Shown: piece by piece, positions 6,115-6,382 of the stretch
Position numbering within the stretch: the first letter of the stretch is position 1
Layout of the letters: each line of letters starts with the position of its first letter
Assembly (NCBI GenBank): GCA_030632405.1
Contig: DAOVUU010000153.1
Coordinates: 1-6,382 of the forward strand
Length of the DNA stretch: 6,382 nucleotides
Reading direction: 5' to 3'
Source: Desulfobulbaceae bacterium
Lineage (GTDB): Bacteria; Desulfobacterota; Desulfobulbia; Desulfobulbales; Desulfocapsaceae
The notes under the pieces: model-generated
What the model saw: the letters and a program-made list of their open reading frames with translations, nothing else
Database searches by the model: none
What the model was told of the DNA's origin: nothing
Position numbers and translations under genes: made by a program

Positions 6115-6382
6115 TTTTCTGACTTGTCAAAAACGGTGAGATAATCTTCAAGTGCATTCTGACAGTGGACTCGGAAAATTTTTTCAAGTTTATCCGGATC
6201 TTTGGCACGTAATGCCTCGATAATCTTATGGTGTTCACTGCTGACCACCTTCGGTCGACCGGAATCAAAACCCAGTGTAGCACGAAGTCCTCTGATGAGT
6301 GAGGCTTGTGAATTCAATACCTTGACGGCTTCGGGATTGTCTGCGTAGGCATAGATCTTATCATGGAATTTGAGATTGATCA
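6096..6382 (-). CDS. GntR-family transcriptional regulator, FCD (FadR C-terminal) domain, 5'-truncated by window edge
   Basis: C-terminal 94 residues of a regulator whose DNA-binding N-terminus lies beyond the window. The frame is open to the right edge; the TTG at 6317 is an internal Leu, not a start. The segment beginning INLKFHDKIYAYADNPEA is the characteristic FCD opening. The family's metal/ligand-pocket histidines are visible at FH (window residue 6), EHHKIIEAL (His 50) and VHCQNAL (His 72). The fourth position, usually Asp four residues before the first His, is Asn here, a variation I believe occurs in this family. FCD regulators bind small carboxylates and control neighbouring catabolic genes, so it is the likely regulator of the tct-dehydratase operon, co-oriented 104 bp upstream of tctC. 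Alternatives within GntR subfamilies cannot be excluded without the N-terminus. Confidence 0.9.
   Translation of the reverse strand, partial: INLKFHDKIYAYADNPEAVKVLNSQASLIRGLRATLGFDSGRPKVVSSEHHKIIEALRAKDPDKLEKIFRVHCQNALEDYLTVFDKSENLNRLS

Noticed and set aside
6315..6317. TTG as the start of the regulator
   Set aside because: The frame continues upstream to the window edge with a clear FCD-domain sequence, so the gene is cut by the window and not short.

Overview
The window (6382 bp) carries two convergent gene groups from what looks like a Gram-negative proteobacterium. The evidence for this is the tripartite tricarboxylate transporter (TTT), which needs a periplasmic binding protein, together with an FCD-type GntR regulator and a membrane-type L-2-hydroxyglutarate oxidase. 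The moderate base composition and the palindromic intergenic repeat are reminiscent of Desulfobacterota, but that placement is an impression and not a demonstrated assignment.

Plus strand, 1-1462: the C-terminal four-fifths of an FAD-dependent L-2-hydroxyglutarate oxidase (lhgO; its N-terminus lies before the window), followed 28 bp later by a small YkgJ-family cysteine-cluster protein of unknown function. A 19-bp-stem inverted repeat lies after it, in the 196-bp gap between the convergent groups.

Minus strand, 6382-1659: read in its own direction, the order is a partial GntR/FCD regulator, then tctC (periplasmic solute-binding protein), tctB (small 4-5 TM subunit), tctA (large permease) and a mandelate racemase/enolase-superfamily dehydratase. 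All four genes after the regulator have good ribosome binding sites. The last two are only 19 bp apart. Stem-loops occupy the regulator-tctC, tctC-tctB and tctB-tctA gaps. The simplest reading is a catabolic operon: TctC captures a hydroxylated carboxylate (a sugar acid such as an aldonate or aldarate is the best guess from the enzyme), TctAB imports it using an ion gradient, the enolase-superfamily enzyme dehydrates it to a 2-keto-3-deoxy acid, and the FCD regulator senses the substrate or product.

Nothing in the window is a clearly new system. The items most worth a second look are the uncharacterised lhgO-YkgJ pairing, the substrate of the transporter/dehydratase operon, a nine-G homopolymer inside the ligand-binding glycine motif of tctC, and the ordered hairpins in the tct operon.
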